Assembly (NCBI GenBank): GCA_900088475.1
Contig: FLMG01002887.1
Span: forward strand, 6,224-23,541
Source of the DNA: Hyphochytrium catenoides
Taxonomy: Eukaryota; Sar; Hyphochytriomycetes; Hyphochytriales; Hyphochytriaceae
Length of the DNA: 17,318 nucleotides
Reading direction: 5' to 3'
Shown here: in pieces, positions 7,988 to 17,060 of the stretch
Layout of the letters: the number at the start of each line of letters is the position of its first letter
Numbering within the stretch: the first letter of the stretch is position 1
Notes under the pieces: generated by a model
The model's database searches: none
What the model was told of the DNA's origin: nothing
The model's input: the letters and a program-made list of their open reading frames with translations, nothing else
Position numbers and translations under genes: made by a program

Positions 7988-10900
7988 ATGGCGTCGTCGA
8001 TGGATCTGCCTGAAGCAGCTGGCATGGATGAGCCTGCATCCCCCATGGCACCTTCTTCTCCCCGGAGTCCGGCTAAAAATGTACCAAAGGCGGTCGTTGA
8101 CAATCCCACATTTGATCTTGAGGGCTACATACAGAAGTACGAAGGATATACAAAACTGGCACGGCTCGTCTTCATTGCAGAGCGGTGCCCAACAATCGCG
8201 CCCGATGCATATCGACTCTGCCTTCAGGAACTCAAGCAGGGTGTCAACACGGTAAGTCAGCCAGCGACGGGTAGGAGAAAAAGAAGAGAGAGAGAGAGCA
8301 ACAGAGAGAGAGAGAGAGTACGAGCAAGGGTGCAGTGCATCTGCCTCCATAGGAGTGATTGACATAGTAGACAGTGGCAAGTCACCAGTCAGGGGAGGAG
8401 CAACATCTGCAACGCGTTAGGATGGAGGCGGACAGGAAGGAGCTATAGACATTGAAATAACTTGACGCACTAGGCACAATTTGCTTATCTCGTCAATGCC
8501 TAAGTGCGGGCTTCCCCGCGTTCCTCTCATTCTTTTCAGACAATGTACGAGGATATCTCCCAGAAGGTGGGAGACAGTCTAGGTCCTGACTTCTCCTACG
8601 ACAAAGCCTGGGTTGAGAACGTTGAGAAGAAGTCCAAGCAGAAGCTTGACCGCCTCCAGCAGGAGCTGCAGTCATACAAACAGAACCTAGTCAAGGAGAA
8701 TATCAGGGTAGGGGATACACCGAGTTGATGTCCTAACGTATGGCCATTGCTTTTTATCTGCATCTTTTCGCTTCTGATCCTCTCCGTCGTCTCTTGCTAC
8801 TTCCTATGGTTCTGGCTTACCTGGCCTTGCAAGTGGCGTCTCCCTCTTTCTCTCTCCTTACCTGTCGGTCACGGCCTCCATGTCACCTTCGAGCCTATGA
8901 ATTAGACGCACGTTTCCTCGTAGAGTTATGTGACCTCCTCACTCTCTCTGGCTCTATCGTTCCTCTTCTCGTCCCACCTGCATCCCAATGTATGACTTGC
9001 AGATGGGCCACAATGACCTGGGGCTCTTCTACTATCAGCGAGGAGACCTGCCGTCTGCGCTAAAATCCTTCATCCGGACGAGAGACTATTGTACCACTAG
9101 CAAGCACATCCTAGAGATGTGCTTGCATGTCATAACGGTACGCTTCTCGTTCGTTGAGCTCTTTTTCCCTTCTGTTACTTTCACAGGCGTATCCTCATGT
9201 CTTTACGGGCAGTGGATATCTGCATGGGGCCCACGCCACCCTTGATCGCCTTCAACTTACCCTGCTCTCTTGCGCTCCGCTATCATTTCCTTTGTTCAAT
9301 GGATACTGCTTTGCGTCTCTTGCACGTCCTCTTTCCTTATCTAGAGGATTACTTGAGTCAGCTCAGTTGCCAGAATCGCTAACGAGCACCTTCTCGCTCC
9401 TTCGATCCCCTTAGATTGCAGTTCACTTGGGTAACTACAATCACGTGTTGAACTATGTAGCGAAGGCGGAGCAGTCAGTTCCGGCGACAGAGTCTCTGGA
9501 CAAAATGTGAGGCTCCGGGTTTCGCAGTTTCATTGGAAGTGAGAGAGGACAATGAGGATAGGAGGACTTTCAAGGAGTAGCATATTGAGAGGGAGTAGAG
9601 CCTTTATCGCCGTTTAGATAGTATGAGGATGCCCCAGGTATAAAGTGTTGAACCTCAAGGCGCTAGATTAGCCGTTTGTTGGTTGTTGCTTGTTCAGAGT
9701 GATGTGTGGCGCCTTAAACGGCAGGCTGAGCGATTCTCTCCTCCGCGATCCTACAGCTCAATCTCCCTTCCCTTGGTGTTTTTTTCTATGACTTGCATCC
9801 TTAGTGTGGCGGCGAAGCTGAGATGCTGCTCAGCTTTGGCGCTATTGGAGAGCGAGAAGTATGAAGCTGCGGCTAACTCCTTTATCGAGGTGTCATACGA
9901 TATAGGCAATGACTTCAACCAGGTAAGACTCAAACCGCAGCAACAAGCCAGCTTTCTTCCGGTCCCATAGTCCTCTTTCGTTGTTTGCCTCATATTATCG
10001 GTTAGTCCTCTATCAAAAGAGCAAAAGAGAGCGCTTCGAGCTTTCTATGGCCACTTAGCTTCTGCCTTCTGTCCATGTCTTCCGCCTTCGTCGTCTTTTC
10101 ACCTTTACCGGTTGCTTGGTTCTAAGACCCTGCCTCTGATCCCAATTGGCGTCCTTGTCTTCTTGTTACCGCTTAGGTTATCCACGCCGAAGACATCGGA
10201 ATCTACGGCGGATTTTGTGCGCTAGCTACCTTCTCAAGGGAAGATCTTCGTTCCAAAATCATCGAGAATCAGCAGTTTAAACAGTTTCTGGAGCTCGTGC
10301 CTAAAGTTAGAGAGCTGGTCTTGGATTTCTTCAACAGCAGATACGCTGCATGCTTTGCTAACATTGAGAGAATGAAGGTATGGGACAATGAAAGCTGAAG
10401 CAGTGACCAAAGTGGGTAGGAATGAGTTGAGACCGCTAGTGAAGGACGATGCATGCGCTGTTGGAAACGAGCGCGACTTGTTTTGCCCGTAGGCTTGTAG
10501 AGGGACGTCTGCTCACTTTAGACTGAAAGAAGGCTTGTCTGGCATTGGAAGGAGAATGAATTGGCGGTCAACTAAGAAGGGAACATCAGGACTCTCTCCT
10601 CTAAAGCCCATGTTTCCCTCTCTAGAATGACTTAGAGCTGGACATCCACCTATACAAGCACATGCCGTTTCTCATCGGGGAGATTCGTAACAGGGCGTTG
10701 ATCCAATACTTCTCTCCCTACCTCAGCGTGGACCTTAGAAGCATGGCTGCTGCCTTTTCTACTGCAGAAGAGGAGTTGGAGAAGGAGCTGAGTGCCCTCA
10801 TCAGGGCAAAAAGAGTTGCTGGACGTATCGATAGACATAAGAAGGTCAGCCGCCACTACCTTTATACTATCGCCCCTGCTATCTCAGCCTAGCTATCCAA

Positions 10901-11428
10901 TTAACGTCTACCTCATGGCGTAGTACGAGTTCACTATCTTCCTGCTGCCCTGAGAATGGGTCCATCCATACCCCTTCGCTGTTATAGGGCCCTCCTAACG
11001 CTCCTGCAACCTTCTCATCCCTCTTCCTACTCATGTCCTTTGCTACTTTGCTACATTCGCTTTCGGCCACTTGGACTGCTTGACCATAGGTCCTGCTAGC
11101 TCGGCACGCAGATCAGCGAAGTGCCGTTTTTGAAAAGACCTTTGAAGTGGGTCGGACGTATATTCGCGACACGAAGGCGCTTCTGCTCCGTGTAGATCTG
11201 CTGAAGAATGACTTCGTAGTGAGACAAGGAAACAAGGCGGGAGGAGGAGGAAGGATGAGACATGGAGGTGTAGGCTGGGGCGGCTCCTACCATGGGGGAG
11301 AGAGAAGGGAGAGACTGGCAGGGGCACCCTCGTCGCACCTCAACACTCTTTCTTCTGAGCCACCGCGCTCACCACCAACCTCCAGTGCTAGGGAAAACCC
11401 ATCGTGCCCAATGCAGGCAGGAGATTAA
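7988..11428 (+). CDS. CSN1: COP9 signalosome complex subunit 1 (CSN1/GPS1)
   Basis: PCI-domain scaffold subunit of the COP9 signalosome, which removes NEDD8 from cullins. Exons: 7988-8251, 8540-8707, 9003-9137, 9415-9506, 9805-9922, 10177-10377, 10626-10844, 11090-11428; all junctions are in phase, giving 511 residues. The RPN7-type helical region includes [20 protein letters not shown] (about 146-165). The PCI part carries [11 protein letters not shown] (268-278), [19 protein letters not shown] and MAAAF. It is followed by [19 protein letters not shown], which matches the animal ARDVDQRSTTFEKSL region. The start has an A at -3. After LLKNDFV (442) the frame stays open into a Gly/Arg-rich then Ser/Pro-rich tail. 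Alternatively a GTGAGA donor at 11219 splices to 11392-11436 and gives a 456-residue protein with a 14-residue tail. The core identity is secure; only the C-terminus is ambiguous. Confidence 0.93.
8277..8318 (+). repeat. AG microsatellite in CSN1 intron 1
   Basis: A nearly pure AG run, interrupted once by CAAC, lies about 25 nt after the intron donor at 8252. Here the sense strand is purine-rich, opposite to the first introns of the two minus-strand genes. Confidence 0.8.
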
Positions 11429-11542
11429 CAATGTAAGAAATGGAAGAGAAAATAGAAGAATTCCAGCTTAGGGTGGACGCATGTCCTCAGAGTGCAGCGT
11501 CTTCTCTGTAGTGGTTTGATAGTGAATGAGCCCTGCTCAATC

Positions 11543-11548
11543 AATAAA
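11543..11548 (+). terminator. AATAAA polyadenylation signal candidate
   Basis: A canonical AATAAA hexamer 115 nt downstream of the CSN1 stop codon, on the coding strand. It is the only convincing one near this gene. Whether this lineage uses AATAAA is unknown. Confidence 0.45.
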
Positions 11549-11650
11549 GCTTCGTGGTGCCAAGGCCTTGACCAGCCCATCCCCGCATGAGCTCTCTGCA
11601 GCCGATTCCTGTCTTATGAAGCTCAATTGCCATTGTCCATTGTTCCCTAG

Positions 11651-11754
11651 GCCTGGTGAGGGCTTATTATTCGATTCGCGGCGATATCATCCGCGATGCG
11701 GACATGGAGACCAAATATTACCAGGCAAAACATCAGTATGACTGGTAACGGCTA
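11651..11754 (+). other. orphan exon-like ORF between CSN1 and TMEM267
   Basis: An acceptor-like TTCCCTAG precedes a frame reading LVRAYYSIRGDIIRDADMET and then KYYQAKHQYDW before TAA. The residue mix looks like real protein rather than shadow ORF. TG|GTAACG at the end could instead be a donor. I could not connect it in phase to CSN1 or to TMEM267 and do not recognise it. It may be the last exon of a small gene, a remnant, or chance. Confidence 0.3.
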
Positions 11755-12067
11755 ACCTGAGGTCCTAAGATGGGCGTTAGCGGTAGCCTTTGGGCTGAAA
11801 ATAAGGTGGTTTCGGTTGTTGGGACCGTGGAGGACACTCCTGAGTGAAGCGCCAGAACCAGGCTTGGCAGCTGACAGGCAGCAGGGCAGCAGCAGGCGCG
11901 CCGCAGAGGGCGGAGGTTACGGTCTCTTGTTGGGGCGGGTCTTTGGAGTCCACGTGCTTGCCAGGGCTATTCGAGTGATTCGTGGCCGAAGCCGTGGTTC
12001 GTGTAGGTGCTGTGACTCTGTGATATGAGGAGAGGGAGCTGAGGAAGGGCTGCTCCCACTGACGGAC
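11755..12067. promoter_or_regulatory. upstream region of TMEM267-like gene
   Basis: About 310 bp without a supported gene. It starts with the elements GGTAACGGCTA (11744-11754) and CGTTAGCGGT (11777-11786), both also present at 4277-4304. The open frames here on both strands show no family resemblance. Confidence 0.4.
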
Positions 12068-13067
12068 ATGTTGACGAGGCTGGAGGAAGTCCACAAGACT
12101 TGTCATTGGTTTAGCTATGGTCTGCTACGCTCAATCGTCCTGGCCCTCTTCTGTGCCATCACTGACCAGATCTACGACCAGAGGTAGGATCTACGCCACT
12201 TTGCTTGAGACCAAGCTGCAATGCCAATATGCTTCTCTTAGGGATAGTTTCGGACCAAAGCTCTTCTGGCTGGCCTATGACAATGGGATACATGCAGTCA
12301 CAGCAGCTCTGACGTGGGGTTTGGTCCTGGCTAACGAGCAACAGAGGCAGAATGAGAGCGAGACCGGAAGAAACACCGACAAGGAGATAAAGCGAGGACT
12401 ACCATGGATTATTCTTCCCGTGGCTAGGTGCTTGCAGAGTCGCTCTTGTCGGCTGGAGCTTCTCGCTGCCTTTCTGTGTGGCAGTTTGCTAGATCTTGAT
12501 CACTTCATTGAAGCAGCATCGCTCAAGCTATCTCACGCTATCAATCTCCAGGTTAGGAAGAGTTCCTGCTGTCGTCTCCCTAACTTCGCATTTTCCTAAG
12601 AGAAAAATCTCTACTGAACCTGTCTATAGCTCTTTCTTCTCTAGGAAGCCCTTAGAAGCTCATTCTTCGCCCTTCTCTCTCGCCTGTTTGCTGTCTTTGT
12701 TCGTCTTCACTGTCTTGAACTCTGACTTTTGCCCGTTTTCTGGCTTTAGGAGAGACCTTTTGGTCATTCTGCTTTGTTTGTCCTCGGCCTCTGCGTGGCT
12801 GTAGGCTACTTCTATGGCATGCGCCGTGCACTGCTAGTTCTCTCTGCTCTGCTCTCTCATCAGCTGAGGGACAGTCAGAGGCGCGGCATGTGGCTGGGCC
12901 CGCTAGGACATACAAAGGCTCTCCCTGTCCCCTTTTACCTGTTGCTCATGGGAGTGCTACCTCTCTCTCTTACTTTCCTCCTGTTTTCTTCCTTCTTGGT
13001 TCCATGTCCCTCTATCTGCAGGCGCCACAGGAGGCAAGGTGGATACTCTCCCTTATACGCTGTCTGA
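12068..13067 (+). CDS. TMEM267: TMEM267-like multi-pass membrane protein
   Basis: Exons 12068-12183, 12242-12551 and 12750-13067 join in phase to a 247-residue membrane protein; the animal protein is about 215. Hydrophobic segments are at about 18-32, 56-69, 90-99, 110-123, 150-178 and 202-225. Conserved signatures are DNGIHAV (52-58), LLDLDHF (121-127), RPFGHS (144-149) and SHQLRDSQRRGMWL (178-191), matching TMEM267 in order and spacing. The chosen ATG begins a helix that an alternative frame from 12117 would miss. TMEM267 has no settled function. The Asp/His motifs DNGIH, DLDH and HQLRD recall YdjM-type membrane metal-dependent hydrolases, which is my inference. The extra loop at 70-100 is polar and lineage-specific. 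A polypyrimidine-AG at 13020 could mark an intron, but reading through gives the expected last helix. Confidence 0.85.
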
Positions 13068-13214
13068 GGTGCCATCAAACTGAGGGAAGACCGAAAGAAA
13101 AGACTGTGACTCTTTACTTATATGCAGCAAACGATAGAGGAAAGATTCATACAATGTGCAGTAGAGAGAGGTAGAGGCAAAGGCAAAAGCCAGAAGAGCC
13201 AGGCTGAAGGACGC
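13068..13214. other. convergent intergenic gap
   Basis: 147 bp separate the stop codons of TMEM267 (plus) and the repeat-protein gene (minus). It must hold both 3' UTR ends. No AATAAA is seen on either strand. The 3' UTRs may overlap. Confidence 0.5.
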
Positions 13215-16200
13215 TCAGATCCAAATTGGAATATCTTCCAGATCGCTATCTTCCTCTTCCTCCTCCCTCTCTTCTTGCTGAGCCTTCGCTTCCTCTTGCT
13301 CCTCCTCGAGCCCCTCGAAGTCTGCCTCTACATTCTCCATTGTCGAGGAAGGAGATTGAGAGATAGTCTCAAGGGCACCCTCTTCCTCCTCGTCGTTCCG
13401 AAGAGCCGGTTCTGGGAGAGATAGAGAGAGCTTCTCCATTGAGAAAGCCTCTGTCGTCGCCTGTCGTGAGCCATTCAATGCTTTGAGGGAGAGAGAAGCG
13501 TAGGTGAAGAGGTCTTGGTAGTTCCCGGACTCTAGAGCCTCCTTCATCCATTTCAGGTACATGCGGCATAGGGCATCACTTTCCTCCCCAGAGTTCTCGA
13601 CAGAAGCAAGTCGAGGATGGGAAGAGACTTGTTGAAGAAGTGCCGCAGTCTCTTCAGGCACTGGCCGAGCCAAGTTGTCCAGGTTCTCTGCATGTTCAAG
13701 GAGAGTCAGCGACAATAATAGAGCCTAAAAGGGAGGGGCCTGAAATGTCCCTGTCATACCCTTGATTCTCCTGCCATAGACCAGCACCGCCTCCTGATTT
13801 CCTGAACGCTGCGCTTCTCGGAAGAGCCTCAGCTATAGAATAGGGCGAGGCGAGGATAAGAAGAGACAGAGAGAGAAGAGTCAGACCTACAATGGCCGGA
13901 AACCTGTTGGCATTTCAAGGGAGAGGACACGACAAACGGTATGATCTAACCTGCTGGCGTTCTACGGACATCGCATAGGCAGTGAGCTTGGGATGCTCCT
14001 CGATAGAAGCAACAAGAGCCGCAAGCTGTGGCGGCAGCCCCGTCTGGAGGTTGTCCAGCATTGTCCTGATCTCGCAGGCATAGGTTGTAGCACCAGCTAT
14101 GTTGCCAGCGGCGACGGCTGTACAGCGAAGATAGAAAAGTCAGTAGAGGTCTAGAGCGCGCAAGGTATAGGACCGAAGAGCCGTACAGGAAGGAGAGGGG
14201 GAGCAAGATTGTGAGTTCTTCTTCTGGGACCAACATTGGCGGCGATAGCCGTACAGATGGCCTCCTCCGTACAAGAATTCTCATTTCTAGGGAAGGAGGA
14301 GTAAAGGTAACTCATTTACAGAACCTTGGCGGAGCCAGTGAAGCTTCTTCCCCTCGGCCGAGTGGCTAAACTGTGCAATCTTCGGGTGCCGCTCGATGGC
14401 ATCGACAGTCTCTCGGAGTTCTTGGGGAAGGGAGGAGTCAAAGTAGGCAAGGAGCTCTAGACAGAGAGACACGACAGTTGATCAGTAAATTTCTCGATCA
14501 ACATCGGTTTCCACACACGCAATGATTCTCCTGCTTATAATATGTGACGTTGTAAAAGGTGTTGCCTGGAGGACTAGCCAACTCTCTTTTTCTCTTGTTT
14601 CCCCGTCTGTCTTCTCCCTCTCCTCATCTCGCTCTTTTCCTCTCTCTCTCCCTCACTCTGTTCCCCATCTCAACCCCAATTTTTCAGTTCCCTGAAGGCC
14701 TAGCCGGAACCCCTTTATTTCAGGCCTCTCTCCTTCCCCTTCGCCCCCTCTCTCTTCCTTTCTCTCCCTCTCTCACCCCCACCAACAACCCCGGTTTCTT
14801 CAGCCTCCCTTCCGGTCAAAGTATCCCGCTCTCCCGGCCTCAAGGATGATTGAAGTCTGTCACCTCGGCGGGGGCAATAGGACGGTAGTGTTGGCATCTT
14901 ACCTAGCAGCTCCTCACAGAGCCCTTGTGAATTCTCCAAGTCTCCAGCTTCCACTGCATCTCTCATGAGCTTGACTTTGTAGCTCTCCGCACAGTCATCT
15001 TGGAAGCGCTCAAGGAGCGGATGGCTCTCCACCTGTCTCACGAGCATTTGCAAAGAAGGAGGGAGGCCCGTCTCCAGGGTTTGAATATTTCTCCGCACGT
15101 CCTTCACATAACGAGAGACAGCCTCGTAGTTGCCGGACCTAAGCCCTGATGGACAAGAGGAAGGTTATAACAGCAACGGGGAACGAGAGGCAAAACTATG
15201 CGATAAAGGCAACCACAGCGAGTGGCATTTTTTAGACTGAAAAGAACTCCTGCAGACTTTGCCAAGGGGTGATTGGCCGGGGAACGACAGAGACACGAGG
15301 AAGAAGTCCTACCATCCTCGATGAGCCTCAGTTTGAAGCCTTCGGGACCTCGGCGGAAAGTATCAATCTGAGGATGACAGAAGATACTTTGGACGTCTCT
15401 CTGCACATCGGAACCCATTCCCTGGCGCAGGTTGGCGGTCATCTCTGTTACGGAGTAGAGAGACAGGACCCAGGGAAGGAGAGAAAGAGAAAGAAGAGGT
15501 CGGGAAAAGAGAATAAGCAACAGCTTATGACCCACGGGCTTCAGCTAGGAGAAACTTACTCTGCAAGTAGAAGAGCTGCTTTCGCACTTCACTTTGATTC
15601 CCGATGGCCGCCGCTAAGCAAATAAATGGAGTTGGATAGAGGGAGAGAACGGGAGTAACGGCGGACGTGAGATAGGTGCTAACCTAAGACAGTTCAGAGC
15701 AAACACGAAGGGTCCAGCTCAGGGATCTTGCTTGTGTATACTTTCGGTTAGGGAAAGAGGGCACTGACGCAAGGAAGACGCGAGCGGGTGAGCTTACCAG
15801 CTCTTAGCTTCCTAAGTCTCCAGCCCTCCTCACTCTTCTCAATCTGTTGCAGCGCTGAATCCTTCTCAAGCGCCAGAAAGTCAGCACGTAGGCTGCTTGG
15901 CAGCAAGAGGAACCCTTCTGGCTCGTTCCTTGCATCTTCTCTCTCTGACAGATGAAAAGACCCAGCAGGCTTCCCTTCTCTCTTCTCCTCAGCCTCCAGA
16001 CGGACCAGCACTGCCTCTACGCTGCCCAGCTTCTTCACAACCTCGCTGATTGAGGAAGCTGCTAATACGGAGACAGAGACGGAGGTCTTGACCTTCTTCT
16101 CAGGCTTGGAGACAGAAGCAAAGAAGACTTTCTCTTTCCCGACAGGGCTGGCAGCAGGGACATTCTCCCACTGGTTCTGACTTCTCTGCTTGATCCTCGG

Positions 16201-16612
16201 CTTAGAAGCTCCATCTATCGGAGGAAATCAGTCAAAAAAAGAGAAATCGGCAGTGGAAGTCTTTGTTTTTCGAGATTCCAAGGACAGAATAGGAGGGAGA
16301 GAGCCAGACCAGTGGCACTGACGACGACGCTGAACCGATAAAGGAAGAATGGCAAGGTGTAAGAGCGTGGAGAGGAAGGGAGAGAGAGAGAGTGTGTAAA
16401 AGAAAAAGAGAGGGAGAGTACGGGAGAGAGAAAGAGAGAGAGAGTGAAGCGCGTGGATGGTGGTGGCGCTCACCTTCTTTGTTGGCTGTGCGGAGCTCCT
16501 TGAGCTGTGGAGTGGCAGGATTCTCTTTATCAAGCCCCAGCCTTGAGCGGGTTTTCGGTGCCTTTGGCTTCGGAGTGTCGAGCTTATCTTGGAAGATCTC
16601 AACCTTTGGCAT
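13215..16612 (-). CDS. KEN-box protein with six 62-residue tandem repeats, family unrecognised
   Basis: Exons, 5' to 3': 16612-16474, 16214-15798, 15613-15560, 15444-15313, 15145-14903, 14456-14325, 14117-13951, 13832-13760, 13687-13215; 1830 nt, 609 residues, all phases consistent. Residues 1-50 are basic with RSRL (22-25, D-box-like) and KEN (29-31), plus TP at 13 and 34. A linker (47-150) follows. Six repeats then begin at 152, 214, 276, 339, 401 and 463. Consensus: LPpsL..lv..ie.HP.l..f, then about 10 residues, then kLrl.reA..aGNyea...y...i..l.tg. Each unit looks like three amphipathic helices, so an alpha-solenoid is inferred. The tail (about 525-609) is very Glu-rich and ends DSDLEDIPIWI. 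A TAA lies in frame upstream of the ATG. I do not recognise the family. The degrons suggest cell-cycle-timed APC/C turnover (inference). Confidence 0.85.
14578..14800 (-). repeat. TC/AG low-complexity tract in intron 5 of the repeat-protein gene
   Basis: The plus strand is strongly pyrimidine-rich (CTCTCTCTC, CCCTC), so the transcript is purine-rich here. It lies in the 446-nt intron 14457-14902, the largest of the gene. No exon with repeat consensus is hidden in it: exons 5 and 6 already join repeat 3 without a gap. Confidence 0.7.
16380..16444 (-). repeat. AG/TC microsatellite in intron 1 of the repeat-protein gene
   Basis: Plus-strand GAGAGA runs, broken by GTGTGTAAAAG and TACGGG, lie within the intron 16215-16473. 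The sense strand is polypyrimidine, as in the USP first intron. Confidence 0.75.
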
Positions 16613-16660
16613 GATTCTCTCTCTCTGTCTCTCTCTGTCTTTCTCTTTTCTCACTCTTTA

Positions 16661-16673
16661 CCTATATAATATA
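16661..16673 (-). promoter_or_regulatory. TATA-like element upstream of the repeat-protein gene
   Basis: CTATATAATATAG, nearly palindromic, lies about 50 bp upstream of the ATG at 16612. A polypyrimidine/polypurine stretch (16612-16660) separates them. The spacing fits a TATA box with a short 5' UTR. Confidence 0.4.
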
Positions 16674-16925
16674 GAAGCTCACTCCGTGTGAGATCTACAG
16701 TTGATGCGTGGGAAACGCTCCTGACTCGTAGAAGGAAGACAAGTTTTTCTCTTTCTTGGACCGCCGCAGTGACGCAAAGAGGAAGAGACACGGCTAGAGA
16801 AGAGAAGACGGCTCCGCCGCTAGTTACCGGGAAGAAAGGAGAGAGAGACGCGCTTTCCTCGAGAAAGGCAGGGACGGAGAGGAAGACAAGAAGAGGGTTA
16901 TTATTTATATAGGAGAATTGGCCAC

Positions 16926-17060
16926 CTAGGCCGTGGAAGGAAGAACAGACAGCAGACAGGGCAAGAAGAGTAAAGCGGAAGGGGCGATGATGGAGCTCCT
17001 CTCTCCTTCTTTCAAGGGCTTCGGTCGCTGCTGTTCCTCATCAGTGGGAAGGATGGCAAT
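16926..17060 (-). other. possible last exon of a further minus-strand gene
   Basis: On the minus strand a long T/C tract ending TTTTTAAGTCCAG precedes an open frame. It starts IAILPTDEEQQRPKPLKEGE and stops at TAG (16928-16926) after 44 codons. The acceptor context is good and the first half looks coding-like, but no upstream exon is identifiable in the window. It could equally be untranslated sequence. Confidence 0.2.

Noticed and set aside
11777-12106. 109-codon minus-strand ORF before TMEM267
   Set aside because: It overlaps TMEM267 exon 1 antisense, has no recognisable domain, and its composition resembles a shadow frame.
12953-13020. Possible intron (GTGCTACC to CTGCAG) in the last TMEM267 exon
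   Set aside because: It is pyrimidine-rich and in phase, but removing it deletes the C-terminal membrane helix expected for the family.
16688-16912. Plus-strand 74-codon ORF
   Set aside because: Arg/Lys-rich sequence from AG-biased DNA in the upstream region of the minus-strand gene; no start context or similarity.
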